A DNA stretch of 34,495 nucleotides from Bifidobacterium pongonis. GTDB lineage: Bacteria; Actinomycetota; Actinomycetes; Actinomycetales; Bifidobacteriaceae. Made by a program: the position numbers and the translations under genes. The stretch lies in the NCBI RefSeq assembly GCF_019331805.1, contig NZ_JAHBBE010000028.1:1-34495 (forward strand), read 5' to 3'. The notes beneath the pieces are model-generated. The model was not told the DNA's origin. It ran no database searches and worked only from the letters and a program-made list of their open reading frames with translations. Positions 17,101 to 25,182 of the stretch are shown here, one piece after another. The first letter of the stretch is position 1. Each line of letters begins with the position of its first letter.

Positions 17101-17131
17101 AACCCGTCGAGCCCGACAATGGGGCCGGGAT

Positions 17132-17168
17132 AAAAGGCCTCCCTTCCTCCGGGAAGGGAGGCCTTTTT
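17132..17168 (+). terminator. Strong intrinsic terminator after map
   Basis: A 16-bp perfect stem (17132-17147 with 17152-17167) with loop TCCG, rising from AAAA and ending in five T. A classical rho-independent terminator that would also work on the minus strand. Confidence 0.92.
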
Positions 17169-17255
17169 GCTTTTTGAGATACCCGCCTCCGGTGAAACAC
17201 CAATGCCCTATAGTTGAGCGATACTCACGAACCAACGGTGTAAGGAGCACGCGAT

Positions 17256-18548
17256 ATGGCCACAGCCCAGCTGCGCATCGACTCGAACAACTTCACCCTT
17301 CCGCTAGTGGAGGCTTCCGCCGGTGCCAACGGCATCGTCGTGTCCGATCTGAGAAACGACGGCTGGGTGACGCTCGACCCGGGCTTCCTGACCACGGCGC
17401 AGTGCGAATCGAAAATCACGTACATCGACGGCAAGAATTCCATCCTGCGCTACCGCGGCTATCCGATCGAGCAGCTGTGCGAACAGTCCGACTTCCTCGA
17501 AGTGGCCTGGCTGCTGCGCCACGGCGAACTACCCAGCAAGGAACAGTACGACCGATTCATCTCCGACATCAACCACCGCACGATGGTGGGGGAGGACTTC
17601 CGCACCTTCATGGGATCCTTCCCGCGCACCGCGCACCCGATGAGCGTCATGGCCTCCGCGGTGAACGCGCTCGCCACCTTCTACCCGGACACCACCGACA
17701 TCGAGGATTCCGACCAGCTCGACGAGGCCGCGACCATCATCATGGCGAAGGCGCGCACCATCGTCAGCTACATCTTCCGCCGTCGCCGCGATGAGCCGAT
17801 GCTGTACCCCGACTATTCGCGCGGCTACGTGGACGATTTCCTGCGCATGTGCTTCGCCGTGCCGTACGAGCCGTTCGATTCCGACCCGCTGTACGTGCAC
17901 GCGCTCGGCAGACTGCTCATCATCCACGCCGACCATGAACAGAACTGCTCCACTTCCGTGGTGCGCATCGCCGGATCCGCACACGCCAACCTGTATTCCG
18001 CCGTCGCCGCGGGCATCAACGCATTGTCCGGACCGCTGCACGGCGGCGCGAACGAAGCCGTGCTCCGCCAGCTCAAGGCGATCCGTGATTCCGGTAAGAC
18101 GGTGAAGGAATTCGTGGAGGACGCCAAGGCCAACGGCCAGCGCATCTCCGGACTCGGCCACCGCGTGTACAAGTCGTACGATCCGCGTGCGGCGATCGCC
18201 AAGGGCTACCTGGAGAAGATCATGGGCCGCGCCGATACGCTGAAACTGCCGGCGGACGAGCGTGCGCTGTTCGACGTCGCCACCGAATTGGAGAAGATCG
18301 CGCTGAACGACGATTACTTCGTCTCCCGCCATCTGTACCCGAACGTCGACTTCTACACGGGCCTGATCTACCGTGCCATCGGCTTCGACCCGGCCATGTT
18401 CACCACGTTGTTCGCGCTCGGCCGTATTCCGGGCTGGATCGCGCAGTACCGCGAGATGCTCGCCGACCCGAATACGAAGATCGGTCGCCCGCGTCAGGTG
18501 TACACCGGCTACACGAAGCGCGACTACGTTCCCATGGACAAGCGCTGA
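17256..18548 (+). CDS. gltA: Citrate synthase, type II
   Basis: A 430-residue enzyme condensing acetyl-CoA and oxaloacetate to citrate. Catalytic residues are visible as His227 in LIIHADHEQN, His262 in GPLHGGANEA and Asp365 in NVDFYTG. RYRGYPIEQL (65-74) and GHRVYKSYDPRA (301-312) are typical of hexameric Gram-negative/actinobacterial type II enzymes. In organisms lacking a full TCA cycle it feeds glutamate synthesis through citrate and 2-oxoglutarate. ATG 17256 has a TAAGGAG site; TATAGT near 17210-17215 is a good -10 candidate. A single-gene unit between the map terminator and the 26-bp inverted repeat. Confidence 0.95.
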   Translation: MATAQLRIDSNNFTLPLVEASAGANGIVVSDLRNDGWVTLDPGFLTTAQCESKITYIDGKNSILRYRGYPIEQLCEQSDFLEVAWLLRHGELPSKEQYDRFISDINHRTMVGEDFRTFMGSFPRTAHPMSVMASAVNALATFYPDTTDIEDSDQLDEAATIIMAKARTIVSYIFRRRRDEPMLYPDYSRGYVDDFLRMCFAVPYEPFDSDPLYVHALGRLLIIHADHEQNCSTSVVRIAGSAHANLYSAVAAGINALSGPLHGGANEAVLRQLKAIRDSGKTVKEFVEDAKANGQRISGLGHRVYKSYDPRAAIAKGYLEKIMGRADTLKLPADERALFDVATELEKIALNDDYFVSRHLYPNVDFYTGLIYRAIGFDPAMFTTLFALGRIPGWIAQYREMLADPNTKIGRPRQVYTGYTKRDYVPMDKR

Positions 18549-18559
18549 ACCCGCCGCAC

Positions 18560-18645
18560 TGGGCGGTCCATTCGGACGATTCTACGAATTGGGCGGTTCA
18601 TTTGGACGAAATCGGGGCTGATTTCGTCCAAATGAACCGCCCAAT
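18560..18645. repeat. 26-bp inverted repeat with a diverged third copy
   Basis: Positions 18588-18613 and 18620-18645 are perfect reverse complements (26 bp, loop GGGGCT). Each arm contains GGGCGGTTCATTTGGACGAA. A third, diverged copy of the arm lies just upstream (18561-18579, GGGCGGTCCATTCGGACGA, two mismatches in 19). It sits between the convergent gltA and dapD genes. It could terminate both genes, but the extra copy suggests a dispersed repeat or a remnant mobile element. Confidence 0.85.
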
Positions 18646-18699
18646 GGTATATGTGCGGAGTGCCGGGCGCCGGAACGGTCCGGCGAGGGCTCAGAAGGT

Positions 18700-19689
18700 T
18701 CAGTTCTTGTGGAGCTTCTCGTTGAGCTCGATGCCGGTCTTGCGGTAACGGGCTTCGATGCGTCCGGACACGGAGTTGCGGATGAACAGGATGTTGTCCT
18801 TGCCGGACAGTTCCGCGCCCTTGACGGTTTCAAGCGGCTCGCCGACGGCGACCTTGGCCTTGTCGTAGATGGTGACCTTGGTGCCGGCGGTCACGTACAG
18901 GCCAGCTTCGACCACACAGTTGTCACCCAGCGAAATGCCGATGCCGGCGTTCGCGCCGAGCAGGGAATGCTCGCCGATGGAGTTCTTCAGCTTGCCGCCG
19001 CCGGACAGGGTGCCCATGATGGACGCGCCGCCGCCGATATCGGAGCCGTTGCCGACCACGACGCCCTGGGAGACGCGGCCTTCGACCATGGAGACGCCGA
19101 GGGTGCCGGCGTTGAAGTTCACGAAGCCGGCATGCATGACGGTGGTGCCTTCGGACAGGTGGGCGCCCAGACGCACGCGGTCGGCGTCGCCGATACGCAC
19201 GCCGGTCGGCACGACATAGTCGACCATACGCGGGAACTTATCGATGGACAGCACGTTCACGTCGGCGCGCGGGGCCAGCGTGCCGGCCTGCGCCGCGGCG
19301 GACATCACATCAAGCTTGCGCAGCGCGAAATCATCGACCGCGAACGGGCCGTAATTGGTCCACACCACATTGTTCAGCTTGGCGAAGATGCCGTCGAGAT
19401 TCAGGGTGTTCGGCTTGGCCAGACGCATGCTCAGCAAGTGCAGGCGCAAATAGGCGTCTTCGGCGCTTTCGATCGGCTCATCCAGCTTGGAGACGGTGAA
19501 CACGGGGACGCGACGCACGCCACGGGCGTCTGCTTCGGCGTGCGCCAATGCGCCGAAATTATGATTGCCGCGGTCGGCTTCGGCGGGTGCCGCGCCGAGC
19601 GCGAGCTGCGGGTACCAGACGTCCAGGGTGTTGCCGGCGGCGTCGATGCTCGCCAGACCCCAACCGTATGCGGTTCTTTCGTCAGTCAT
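18700..19689 (-). CDS. dapD: Tetrahydrodipicolinate N-succinyltransferase
   Basis: A 329-residue left-handed beta-helix acyltransferase of lysine/diaminopimelate synthesis. It transfers succinyl from succinyl-CoA to tetrahydrodipicolinate. The N-terminal domain starts [16 protein letters not shown]. The hexapeptide-repeat helix covers about 160-290 (for example [19 protein letters not shown], then [20 protein letters not shown]). The length and N-terminus fit the longer actinobacterial DapD rather than the enterobacterial 274-residue type. ATG 19689 follows AGGAGCAAAG; an in-frame upstream start is possible but without a ribosome site. It ends convergent to gltA. No dapE or other lys genes adjoin. 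Confidence 0.93.
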   Translation of the reverse strand: MTDERTAYGWGLASIDAAGNTLDVWYPQLALGAAPAEADRGNHNFGALAHAEADARGVRRVPVFTVSKLDEPIESAEDAYLRLHLLSMRLAKPNTLNLDGIFAKLNNVVWTNYGPFAVDDFALRKLDVMSAAAQAGTLAPRADVNVLSIDKFPRMVDYVVPTGVRIGDADRVRLGAHLSEGTTVMHAGFVNFNAGTLGVSMVEGRVSQGVVVGNGSDIGGGASIMGTLSGGGKLKNSIGEHSLLGANAGIGISLGDNCVVEAGLYVTAGTKVTIYDKAKVAVGEPLETVKGAELSGKDNILFIRNSVSGRIEARYRKTGIELNEKLHKN

Positions 19690-19830
19690 TCTTTGCTCCT
19701 TATCAACGCGGGCATGCGCCGGGTCGGGCACGCCCGAACAATCATTGGCAACTGTACCGTGCCTTGGGGATGCGCTCGTGCCCGCTCTCGCAGAACGGTA
19801 TGCGGCGTGAGCCGAGCGCGGGCGCCCGCG

Positions 19831-20478
19831 CTACATCTGCGGACGGATCAGCTCGTTCGATTCGAGGAACCGCTGTACGTCGCGCATCTCATCCAGGTTG
19901 ATCGAATGGCCCATGCCGCTGTAGATATGTTCGCTCAGCGTGCCATGCGCACGCCAGAACGAGCTCATGGCGAGCACGTCGCGCGTGGGGAAGATGTTGT
20001 CCGCCGAACCATGCCCGTAGAACACCGGCGGTTGCGAGGGGACGAGCAGCTTATCGCCCGGAAGCGGGCCGGGGGCAAGCCATCCGGACAGGCTGATGGC
20101 GGCGGCATACCGGTTCGGATTGAAACGCAGCATATGCGTGGCGAGCAGACCGCCCTGTGAGAAGCCCATGGTGACGATCGGGCGTGAACCGTTGATATTG
20201 GCGGCAACCCAACGGTCAATCGCCTCAGCGGCCTCGTACGCCTGCTTGTCGAGCGACTGCCCTTCGGGAACGCCCTCATGCGCCCAATCGCCGAACCACG
20301 TGTACCCCATGCCGTAGGCGATGGGTGCGCGAAGCGAGGCGAAATCGGCGGAGGAAGCGCCGCAATACTGCAACAGATCAGGCAGGTCGAGCTCATTCGA
20401 ACCCCAGCCGTGCAATAGAACGAAAACCGGATCGTTGCCCGAACCGCGAAGTCGGGTCAAAGCCTTGGTGATATCCAT
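19831..20478 (-). CDS. Phospholipase/carboxylesterase-like alpha/beta hydrolase
   Basis: A 215-residue serine hydrolase. The nucleophile elbow is MGFSQGG with Ser107; the rest of the triad is Asp160 (HGSAD) and His191 (GMGHS). The oxyanion HGWGSNE follows the first core strand (about 18-29). The short length, GFSQGG and PVFYGHGSAD place it in the phospholipase/carboxylesterase (YpfH/EstB, acyl-protein thioesterase-like) family. No signal peptide, so it is cytoplasmic. The natural substrate is unknown; an ester of small or medium acids is typical. The start ATG 20478 is chosen by alignment with family length; the ribosome site GGTGGG is weak. It is divergent from the amino-acid ABC operon and 141 bp downstream of dapD. 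Confidence 0.85.
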   Translation of the reverse strand: MDITKALTRLRGSGNDPVFVLLHGWGSNELDLPDLLQYCGASSADFASLRAPIAYGMGYTWFGDWAHEGVPEGQSLDKQAYEAAEAIDRWVAANINGSRPIVTMGFSQGGLLATHMLRFNPNRYAAAISLSGWLAPGPLPGDKLLVPSQPPVFYGHGSADNIFPTRDVLAMSSFWRAHGTLSEHIYSGMGHSINLDEMRDVQRFLESNELIRPQM

Positions 20479-20549
20479 GCCCACCAGTGTATAACGCACG
20501 ATGCGCCGGGCGCCCGGTCGCAGGTTGGTCACAAGCCGAACAGGTAGCG

Positions 20550-20570
20550 TTCCATAACAAGCCCCTATAA
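20550..20570 (+). promoter_or_regulatory. Possible single copy of the 21-bp sulfur-region element
   Basis: TTCCATA-N7-CCTATAA matches the proximal element at 23999-24019 in 15 of 21 positions, including the shared ATAACAAG. It lies 160 bp upstream of the polar amino-acid ABC start. I see no partner 32 bp away, so the call is weak. Confidence 0.3.
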
Positions 20571-20654
20571 CAACGCCGTAACCTGAACATGGTGTAGGCA
20601 ATACAATGTTGCGCGGTTATGCCCGAAACGAACCTTATGAAGGCTCACACGGGT

Positions 20655-20702
20655 CCGATATTCTGGGAAAGCGGTCCGGAAACGGTGCCGCGCGAATATC
20701 GG
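20655..20702. promoter_or_regulatory. Spaced inverted repeat before amino-acid ABC operon
   Basis: CCGATATTC (20655-20663) and GAATATCGG (20694-20702) are a perfect 9-bp inverted repeat with a 30-bp spacer, directly upstream of the ABC operon start at 20731. It could be an operator or a leader hairpin (the inner sequence also has GGTCCGG/GCCGCGC-type pairing). Confidence 0.4.
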
Positions 20703-20730
20703 TAACACAATGGAGAATGAAAGGGGTGTT

Positions 20731-21387
20731 ATGTTCGACTGGTCGTTCGTCCAGCGCTACGCGCCTTTTTTCGTAAAGGGCATGGAGATGACGTTGTTCA
20801 TCTCCGTGATAGGCATCATCCTGGCACTGGTCGTCGGTCTGGTATGTGCGGGCATCGAACTCGCCCGAGTGCCGGTCGCCAGGCAGATCGTGCGCATATA
20901 CATCGAGATCAGCCGTAACACGCCGCTTCTGGTACAGCTGTATTTCCTGTTCTTCGGATTGCCGAAACTCGGCATCGTCTGGTCCGCGGAAACCTGCGCG
21001 ATCGTGGGTCTCGGATTCCTCGGCGGTTCCTACATGGCGGAAGCCATGCGCGCCGGATTGCAGGCCGTGCCCGAAGTGCAGCGCGAAACCGCCTACGTAT
21101 TGGGATTCACGCCGCTGCAATCCATCACACGCGTCGTCCTGCCGCAAGCCGTATCCGGCGCGATACCGGGCATCGTGGCCAACGTGATCTTCCTGTTCAA
21201 GGAATCCTCCGTGGTGTCCGCCATCGCGCTCGCCGACGTGATGTACATGGCCAAGGATCTCATCGGCATGTACTACAACACTTACGAATCGTTGGCGATG
21301 CTCATCGTGAGCTACCTGATCGTGCTGCTGCCGATCTCGCTGATCGGCACTTGGCTGGAGAGGAGGTTCGACTATGCAAGGCGCTGA
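20731..21387 (+). CDS. Polar amino-acid ABC transporter permease 1
   Basis: A 218-residue inner-membrane permease of the HisMQ/GlnP type. Hydrophobic segments lie about 15-38, 52-75 (with EISRNTPLLVQLYFLFFG), 86-104, 150-170 and 187-208. The EAA loop for ATPase contact reads AYVLGFTPLQSITRVVLPQA (about 124-145). The start ATG 20731 has AAAGGGG six bases upstream; a further in-frame ATG 20710 has none. First gene of a four-gene operon; it overlaps the next permease by 14 bp, giving translational coupling. The substrate of the system is not evident, with cationic or acidic amino acids or cystine possible. Confidence 0.92.
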   Translation: MFDWSFVQRYAPFFVKGMEMTLFISVIGIILALVVGLVCAGIELARVPVARQIVRIYIEISRNTPLLVQLYFLFFGLPKLGIVWSAETCAIVGLGFLGGSYMAEAMRAGLQAVPEVQRETAYVLGFTPLQSITRVVLPQAVSGAIPGIVANVIFLFKESSVVSAIALADVMYMAKDLIGMYYNTYESLAMLIVSYLIVLLPISLIGTWLERRFDYARR

Positions 21388-22048
21388 GATTCTCCTTCAG
21401 CCGGGCGTGATGCCGCGACTGCTGCAAGGCCTGTGGGTCACGGTGTGGATCGCCGCGACATCCGTGATCGTATCCGTTCCGGTGGGTCTGATCGTCGGAT
21501 GGCTGATGACGTTGAAGAATCCGGTGGTTCGCGTGCTGATGCGCATCTACCTTGATTTCATCCGCATCATGCCGCAGCTCGCGCTGCTGTTCCTCGCCTA
21601 CTACGGTTTCGCGCGATGGTTCGACTGGAATCTGGACGCGACCGGCGCCTGCGTGCTCGTGTTCATCCTCTGGGGTGGCGCCGAACTGGGCGATCTGGTG
21701 CGCGGCGCATTGCAGTCGATCCCCGAAATCCAATCCGAATCGGCGTATGTGCTGGGCTTGAGCAACTGGCAGAGCTTCGTGCATGTGATTCTGCCGCAGG
21801 CGCTGCGCAGACTGTTGCCCGCCTCGGTGAATCTGGCGACGCGTATCGTGAAAACCACGTCGCTGGCCGTGCTGCTCGGCGTGGTCGAGGTGATCAAGGT
21901 CGGCCAGCAGATCATCGACGCGAACCGATTCCAATACCCGACCGGAACCCTGTGGATCTACGGGGTGATCTTCTTCATGTATTTCATCGTGTGCTGGCCG
22001 CTTTCCATCGTGGCCCGTCGACTTGAGAAAAGGTGGGCAAATGACTGA
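21374..22048 (+). CDS. Polar amino-acid ABC transporter permease 2
   Basis: A 224-residue permease of the same HisMQ type. Features include IRIMPQLALLFLAYYG (about 58-73), the family RxxPxLxxLF region, and the EAA-type loop AYVLGLSNWQSFVHVILPQA. It has about five membrane segments and a positively charged C-terminus. ATG 21374 lies inside the end of permease 1 and AGGAGG (21360-21365) precedes it. Together the two permeases form the heterodimeric channel. It ends in ATGACTGA with the ATPase start, an 8-bp overlap. Confidence 0.92.
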   Translation: MQGAEILLQPGVMPRLLQGLWVTVWIAATSVIVSVPVGLIVGWLMTLKNPVVRVLMRIYLDFIRIMPQLALLFLAYYGFARWFDWNLDATGACVLVFILWGGAELGDLVRGALQSIPEIQSESAYVLGLSNWQSFVHVILPQALRRLLPASVNLATRIVKTTSLAVLLGVVEVIKVGQQIIDANRFQYPTGTLWIYGVIFFMYFIVCWPLSIVARRLEKRWAND

Positions 22049-22901
22049 TACCACTGAAACCGCTGATACCACTGAAACCGCCGTCAACCCGGCAGGCGCG
22101 AAGACGGGCGCCGCCGCGCTGTCCGTCAGGAACCTGAGCAAGCAGTACGCCAACGCCGAACGGCGTGTGCTCGACGGCGTGAGCTTCGACGTGCCCAAAG
22201 GGCGCGTGCTGGTGGTGGTCGGCCCATCCGGTTCCGGCAAATCCACGCTGCTGCGCACCATCGCCGGACTGGAACCGATCCAGGGCGGCGAAATCGCGTT
22301 GAACGGCAAGGTCATCGAAACCGGCAAGCCGGGCACCGAGAAAGCCGGGCGCTCCCAGCGTTCCAGCGAACTGCGCACGCATATCGGCATGGTGTTCCAA
22401 AGCTATGAGCTGTTCCCGAACAAAACCGTGCTCGGCAACGTCATGATGGCGCCCCTGCTGGTACAGAAGCGCGACAAGGCCGAAGTCGAACGCGAAGCCT
22501 TGGAACTGCTCGGCAAGGTCGGCCTCGCCGATCGCAAGGATTCCTGGCCGCATGAACTGTCGGGCGGCCAGCGTCAGCGCATCGCCATCTGCCGTGCGCT
22601 CATCCTGCACCCGGAAGTGCTGCTGCTCGACGAAATCACTGCGGCGCTTGACCCCGAAATGGTGCGTGAAGTGCTCGACGTGGTAATCGGGCTCGCCCGC
22701 GCGGGGCAGACGATGGTCATCGTCACGCATGAAATGCGTTTCGCACGCGCCGTCGCCGACGAGATCATCCTGCTTGAGGACGGGCATATCGTCGAACATT
22801 CCACCGATCCGGAACGGTTCTTCTCCGAGCCCGAAACGGATCGCGCGCGCAGATTCCTGCGCACTTTTGAATTTGAGCGTGCATCGCACGATCAGCAATA
22901 G
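22041..22901 (+). CDS. Polar amino-acid ABC transporter ATPase
   Basis: A 286-residue ABC ATPase of the polar amino-acid uptake family. Walker A is GPSGSGKST (61-69), the signature LSGGQRQR, Walker B LLLDEITAALDPEM and the switch His in IVTHEMRFA. An N-terminal Thr/Glu-rich extension of about 26 residues precedes the core; it is partly encoded by a perfect 18-bp tandem duplication (22045-22080, reading DTTETADTTETA). The core is usually about 240-250 residues, so the extension is unusual. Another start nearer the core is possible. AGGTGGG at 22031-22037 supports ATG 22041. Confidence 0.92.
   Translation: MTDTTETADTTETAVNPAGAKTGAAALSVRNLSKQYANAERRVLDGVSFDVPKGRVLVVVGPSGSGKSTLLRTIAGLEPIQGGEIALNGKVIETGKPGTEKAGRSQRSSELRTHIGMVFQSYELFPNKTVLGNVMMAPLLVQKRDKAEVEREALELLGKVGLADRKDSWPHELSGGQRQRIAICRALILHPEVLLLDEITAALDPEMVREVLDVVIGLARAGQTMVIVTHEMRFARAVADEIILLEDGHIVEHSTDPERFFSEPETDRARRFLRTFEFERASHDQQ
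22045..22080 (+). repeat. 18-bp perfect tandem duplication at ATPase N-terminus
   Basis: CTGATACCACTGAAACCG occurs twice in a row (22045-22062 and 22063-22080), in frame at the start of the ABC ATPase gene and overlapping the stop of the upstream permease. Copy-number change would lengthen or shorten the protein by six residues without breaking the frame. Confidence 0.9.
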
Positions 22902-22916
22902 AGAAGAAGGTACATC

Positions 22917-23813
22917 ATGAAGTTCAACATCAAACCGTTGAAAGCCATCATCGCAGCATCCGCCGCGCTGATCATGGGCGCTTCCCTCGCCGCGTGCGGT
23001 CCGAGCGCCTCCTCGCCGAGCGACGCCTCGTCGTCCGACACCACCACGTCCTCCAATGCCAAGGCCCGCAGCCTCGACGAAATCAAGAAGTCCGGCGAGA
23101 TCAAGATCGCCGTGTTCTCCGACAAGGCGCCGTTCGGCTACGTGGACAAGGACGGCAAGAACGCCGGCTACGACGTGGTCTTCGCCGAGCGTCTCGCCAA
23201 GGATCTGGGTGTGAAGGTCAAGTACACCTCCGTCGATCCGGCCGCCCGCGTCGACGTGCTCACCTCCAACAAGGTCGACATCACCCTGGCCAACTTCACC
23301 GTCACCGACGAGCGCAAGGAGAAGGTCGACTTCGCCAAGCCGTACATGAAGGTCGCGCTGGGCGTCGTCTCCCCGGAGAGCGCCGAGATCACCGACGTGA
23401 GCCAACTCAAGGGCAAGACCCTGATCATCGCCAAGGGCACCACCGCGGAAACCTACTTCGAGAAGAACTGCCCTGACGTGAAGCTGCAGAAGTACGATCA
23501 GTACGCCGACGCCTACAACGCGCTGCTCGACGGCCGTGGCGACGCGTTCTCCACCGACAACACCGAGGTGCTCGCCTGGGCCAAGTCCAACAAGGGCTTC
23601 AAGGTCGGCATCACCAAGCTCGGCGACGAGGACACCATCGCGCCCGCCGTGCAGAAGGGCAACACGGAACTGCTCAACTGGATCAACGACGAGATCGACA
23701 AGCTCGGCAAGGAGAACTTCTTCCACAAGGATTACGAGGAGACCCTGCAGCCGGTGTACGGCGATGAGGTCGATCCGGATGACATTGTGGTCGAAGGTGG
23801 CAAGGTCGACTGA
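22917..23813 (+). CDS. Polar amino-acid-binding lipoprotein
   Basis: A 298-residue solute-binding protein of the SBP_bac_3 family. A lipoprotein signal peptide (1-26) ends in LAAC with lipidated Cys27. A Ser/Thr-rich linker (about 30-48) tethers the binding domain. Family landmarks are IKIAVFSDKAPFGYVDKDGK, GYDVVFAERLAKDLGV, and DITLANFTVTDERKEKVDFA. The two-lobed fold resembles glutamate/aspartate-, glutamine- or cystine-binding proteins; the ligand cannot be fixed. An acidic tail (DEVDPDDIVVEGGKVD) ends the protein. ATG 22917 follows GAAGAAGG. Last gene of the operon; a terminator follows at 23904-23932 behind a heptamer repeat. Confidence 0.92.
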   Translation: MKFNIKPLKAIIAASAALIMGASLAACGPSASSPSDASSSDTTTSSNAKARSLDEIKKSGEIKIAVFSDKAPFGYVDKDGKNAGYDVVFAERLAKDLGVKVKYTSVDPAARVDVLTSNKVDITLANFTVTDERKEKVDFAKPYMKVALGVVSPESAEITDVSQLKGKTLIIAKGTTAETYFEKNCPDVKLQKYDQYADAYNALLDGRGDAFSTDNTEVLAWAKSNKGFKVGITKLGDEDTIAPAVQKGNTELLNWINDEIDKLGKENFFHKDYEETLQPVYGDEVDPDDIVVEGGKVD

Positions 23814-23860
23814 ACGGTCGATTGATCCGATAAGTTGATCGGAACGCCGTAACGGCACAC

Positions 23861-23902
23861 GACATACGACATACGGCATATGGCATATGGCATATGGCAT
23901 AT
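23861..23902. repeat. Six-unit heptamer tandem repeat
   Basis: Two GACATAC units (23861-23874) are followed by four GGCATAT units (23875-23902), period 7, making overlapping CATATG palindromes. It sits between the ABC lipoprotein stop and its terminator. A short simple-sequence repeat of this kind is prone to copy-number change. Confidence 0.9.
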
Positions 23903-23903
23903 G

Positions 23904-23932
23904 GGCCCGTCCAGATATGGACGGGCCTTTTT
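23904..23932 (+). terminator. Intrinsic terminator of amino-acid ABC operon
   Basis: GGCCCGTCC (23904-23912) pairs with GGACGGGCC (23919-23927), loop AGATAT, followed by five T. A good rho-independent terminator; the heptamer repeat abuts its left arm. Confidence 0.88.
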
Positions 23933-23966
23933 CATGCCCGAGTCGCACGAAATCCAGCCGATAATG

Positions 23967-24019
23967 CTTTATAGACGGGCCTTATAGGCGCTCAAACCCT
24001 TCATAACAAGAGCGTATAG
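23967..24019 (+). promoter_or_regulatory. Paired 21-bp operator-like elements before panE-metQNI unit
   Basis: Element one is CTTTATA-N7-CTTATAG (23967-23987). Element two is CTTCATA-N7-CGTATAG (23999-24019). Their starts are exactly 32 bp apart, about three helical turns. Each has AT-rich corners around a GC-richer middle. They lie 94 bp upstream of the first gene of the methionine unit. The same arrangement, also at 32 bp, occurs before the cystathionine enzyme at 33846-33898. This resembles the double site of a dimer-of-dimers regulator such as a LysR-type protein. The regulator is not in the window. Confidence 0.6.
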
Positions 24020-24112
24020 CCACGCCGATTCATCGCGGTCGAATCCCGTATAGGTTATGGGTATCGGCGGTCGCAAGACCGGAATCGGTACGAGAGAAGG
24101 GAGCGCCCAACC

Positions 24113-25111
24113 ATGAAATACGCGGTGATCGGAGCCGGCGGAATGGGTATCCAGTACGGTGTGCTGCTGCAGGAATTCGCGCACAAGGACGTCGATTTCA
24201 TCGACACATGGAAGCCGAACGTCGAGAAGATCCGCGAACAGGGCGGCGCATACGTTTCCCAGGATGGTCAGGATCGCCATCTGGTGCCGATCGACGTGTA
24301 CTACCCGGAGGAATACCACGGCGAACCGGACGTGTGGATCGTGTTCCTCAAGCAGATGCAGCTCGACGGCGTGCTCAAGCGCTGCGCCCACCTGTTCAAG
24401 GACCATCAGATCGTGTTCTCCGCGATGAACGGATACGGTCACTTCGAGAAGCTCAACGAATACTTCCCCAAGGACCATATCTACGGCGGTACGGCGCTGA
24501 TCGGCGCATACGTGTACGGGCCGGGCGATTTCAACTTCACCGGTGGCGCCCACGCCAAAGCCATGAACATGTGCGCATACGACGAGCAGACCAGGCCAGT
24601 CGAGCAGGAGCTGTACGAGGATTTCAAGGCAGCCACGCTCAACCCGACCATCGTGGACAACTTCATCGGCATGTGTATGGCGAAGATCGTGTTCAACTCG
24701 GTGCTCAACACCCTGTGCACGATGTACCAGATCCGATTCGGCGAATTCCACGCGCATCCCGACGCACGCTGGCTCACCGAACAGCTCGTCGACGAAGCCT
24801 ATGGTGCTGCGGAAGCAGCCGGATACCGTCTGCTCGGCACCAGGGAAAGCGAAGTCGAAACGATCCTGCATACCGCCGGCGTGGCGCATCCGCTGCACTA
24901 CCCGTCCATGTACCAGGACCTCACCAAGGGGCGTCCGACCGAAGTGGACTACATCAACGGTTACATCGCGCGAGTCGGCCGTGAACACGGTTACGTATGC
25001 AAGCTGCATGAGTTCCTCACCAGGGAAGTGCACCTCGCGGAACGCGCTTTCGCCATCCACAACCCGGAAATCGTGGCGCAGGCGAAGGCCGACGCCGAAG
25101 CGAGCAAGTAA
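24113..25111 (+). CDS. PanE/ApbA-family 2-ketoacid reductase
   Basis: A 332-residue NAD(P)H-dependent reductase of the ketopantoate reductase family. It has the N-terminal dinucleotide-binding GAGGMG (7-12), AMNGYG with Asn106, and the catalytic set KIVFNSVLN (Lys191, Asn195, Asn199). The C-terminal SMYQD..RPTEVDYINGYI holds Ser266, Asp270 and Glu278, the equivalents of E. coli PanE Ser244, Asp248 and Glu256. A complete active site therefore remains. It could be PanE of pantothenate synthesis, but no panB or panC adjoins. It heads a methionine ABC/aminotransferase unit, and Lactococcus PanE-type enzymes are known to reduce 2-ketoacids, including that of methionine, to D-2-hydroxyacids. A 2-keto-4-methylthiobutyrate/2-hydroxyacid role is therefore proposed. 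ATG 24113 has AAGGGAG upstream; the gap to metQ is 71 bp. Confidence 0.85.
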   Translation: MKYAVIGAGGMGIQYGVLLQEFAHKDVDFIDTWKPNVEKIREQGGAYVSQDGQDRHLVPIDVYYPEEYHGEPDVWIVFLKQMQLDGVLKRCAHLFKDHQIVFSAMNGYGHFEKLNEYFPKDHIYGGTALIGAYVYGPGDFNFTGGAHAKAMNMCAYDEQTRPVEQELYEDFKAATLNPTIVDNFIGMCMAKIVFNSVLNTLCTMYQIRFGEFHAHPDARWLTEQLVDEAYGAAEAAGYRLLGTRESEVETILHTAGVAHPLHYPSMYQDLTKGRPTEVDYINGYIARVGREHGYVCKLHEFLTREVHLAERAFAIHNPEIVAQAKADAEASK

Positions 25112-25182
25112 TCGGCGTCATCGGAACAATCAACACACTTCAACGTACTTCAACACATACGCAGACAAGAGAGAGGGAAACC

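Noticed and set aside
23861..23902. CRISPR array
   Set aside because: Period of seven bases with no spacers; it is a simple tandem repeat.
24030..24075. A tRNA T-arm-like GGTCGAATCCCG
   Set aside because: It lacks the invariant GTTC, and no acceptor or anticodon stem could be paired around it.
25112..25182. SAM or other riboswitch before metQ
   Set aside because: Too short and no conserved stems; regulation is more likely at the paired elements before the first gene of the unit.
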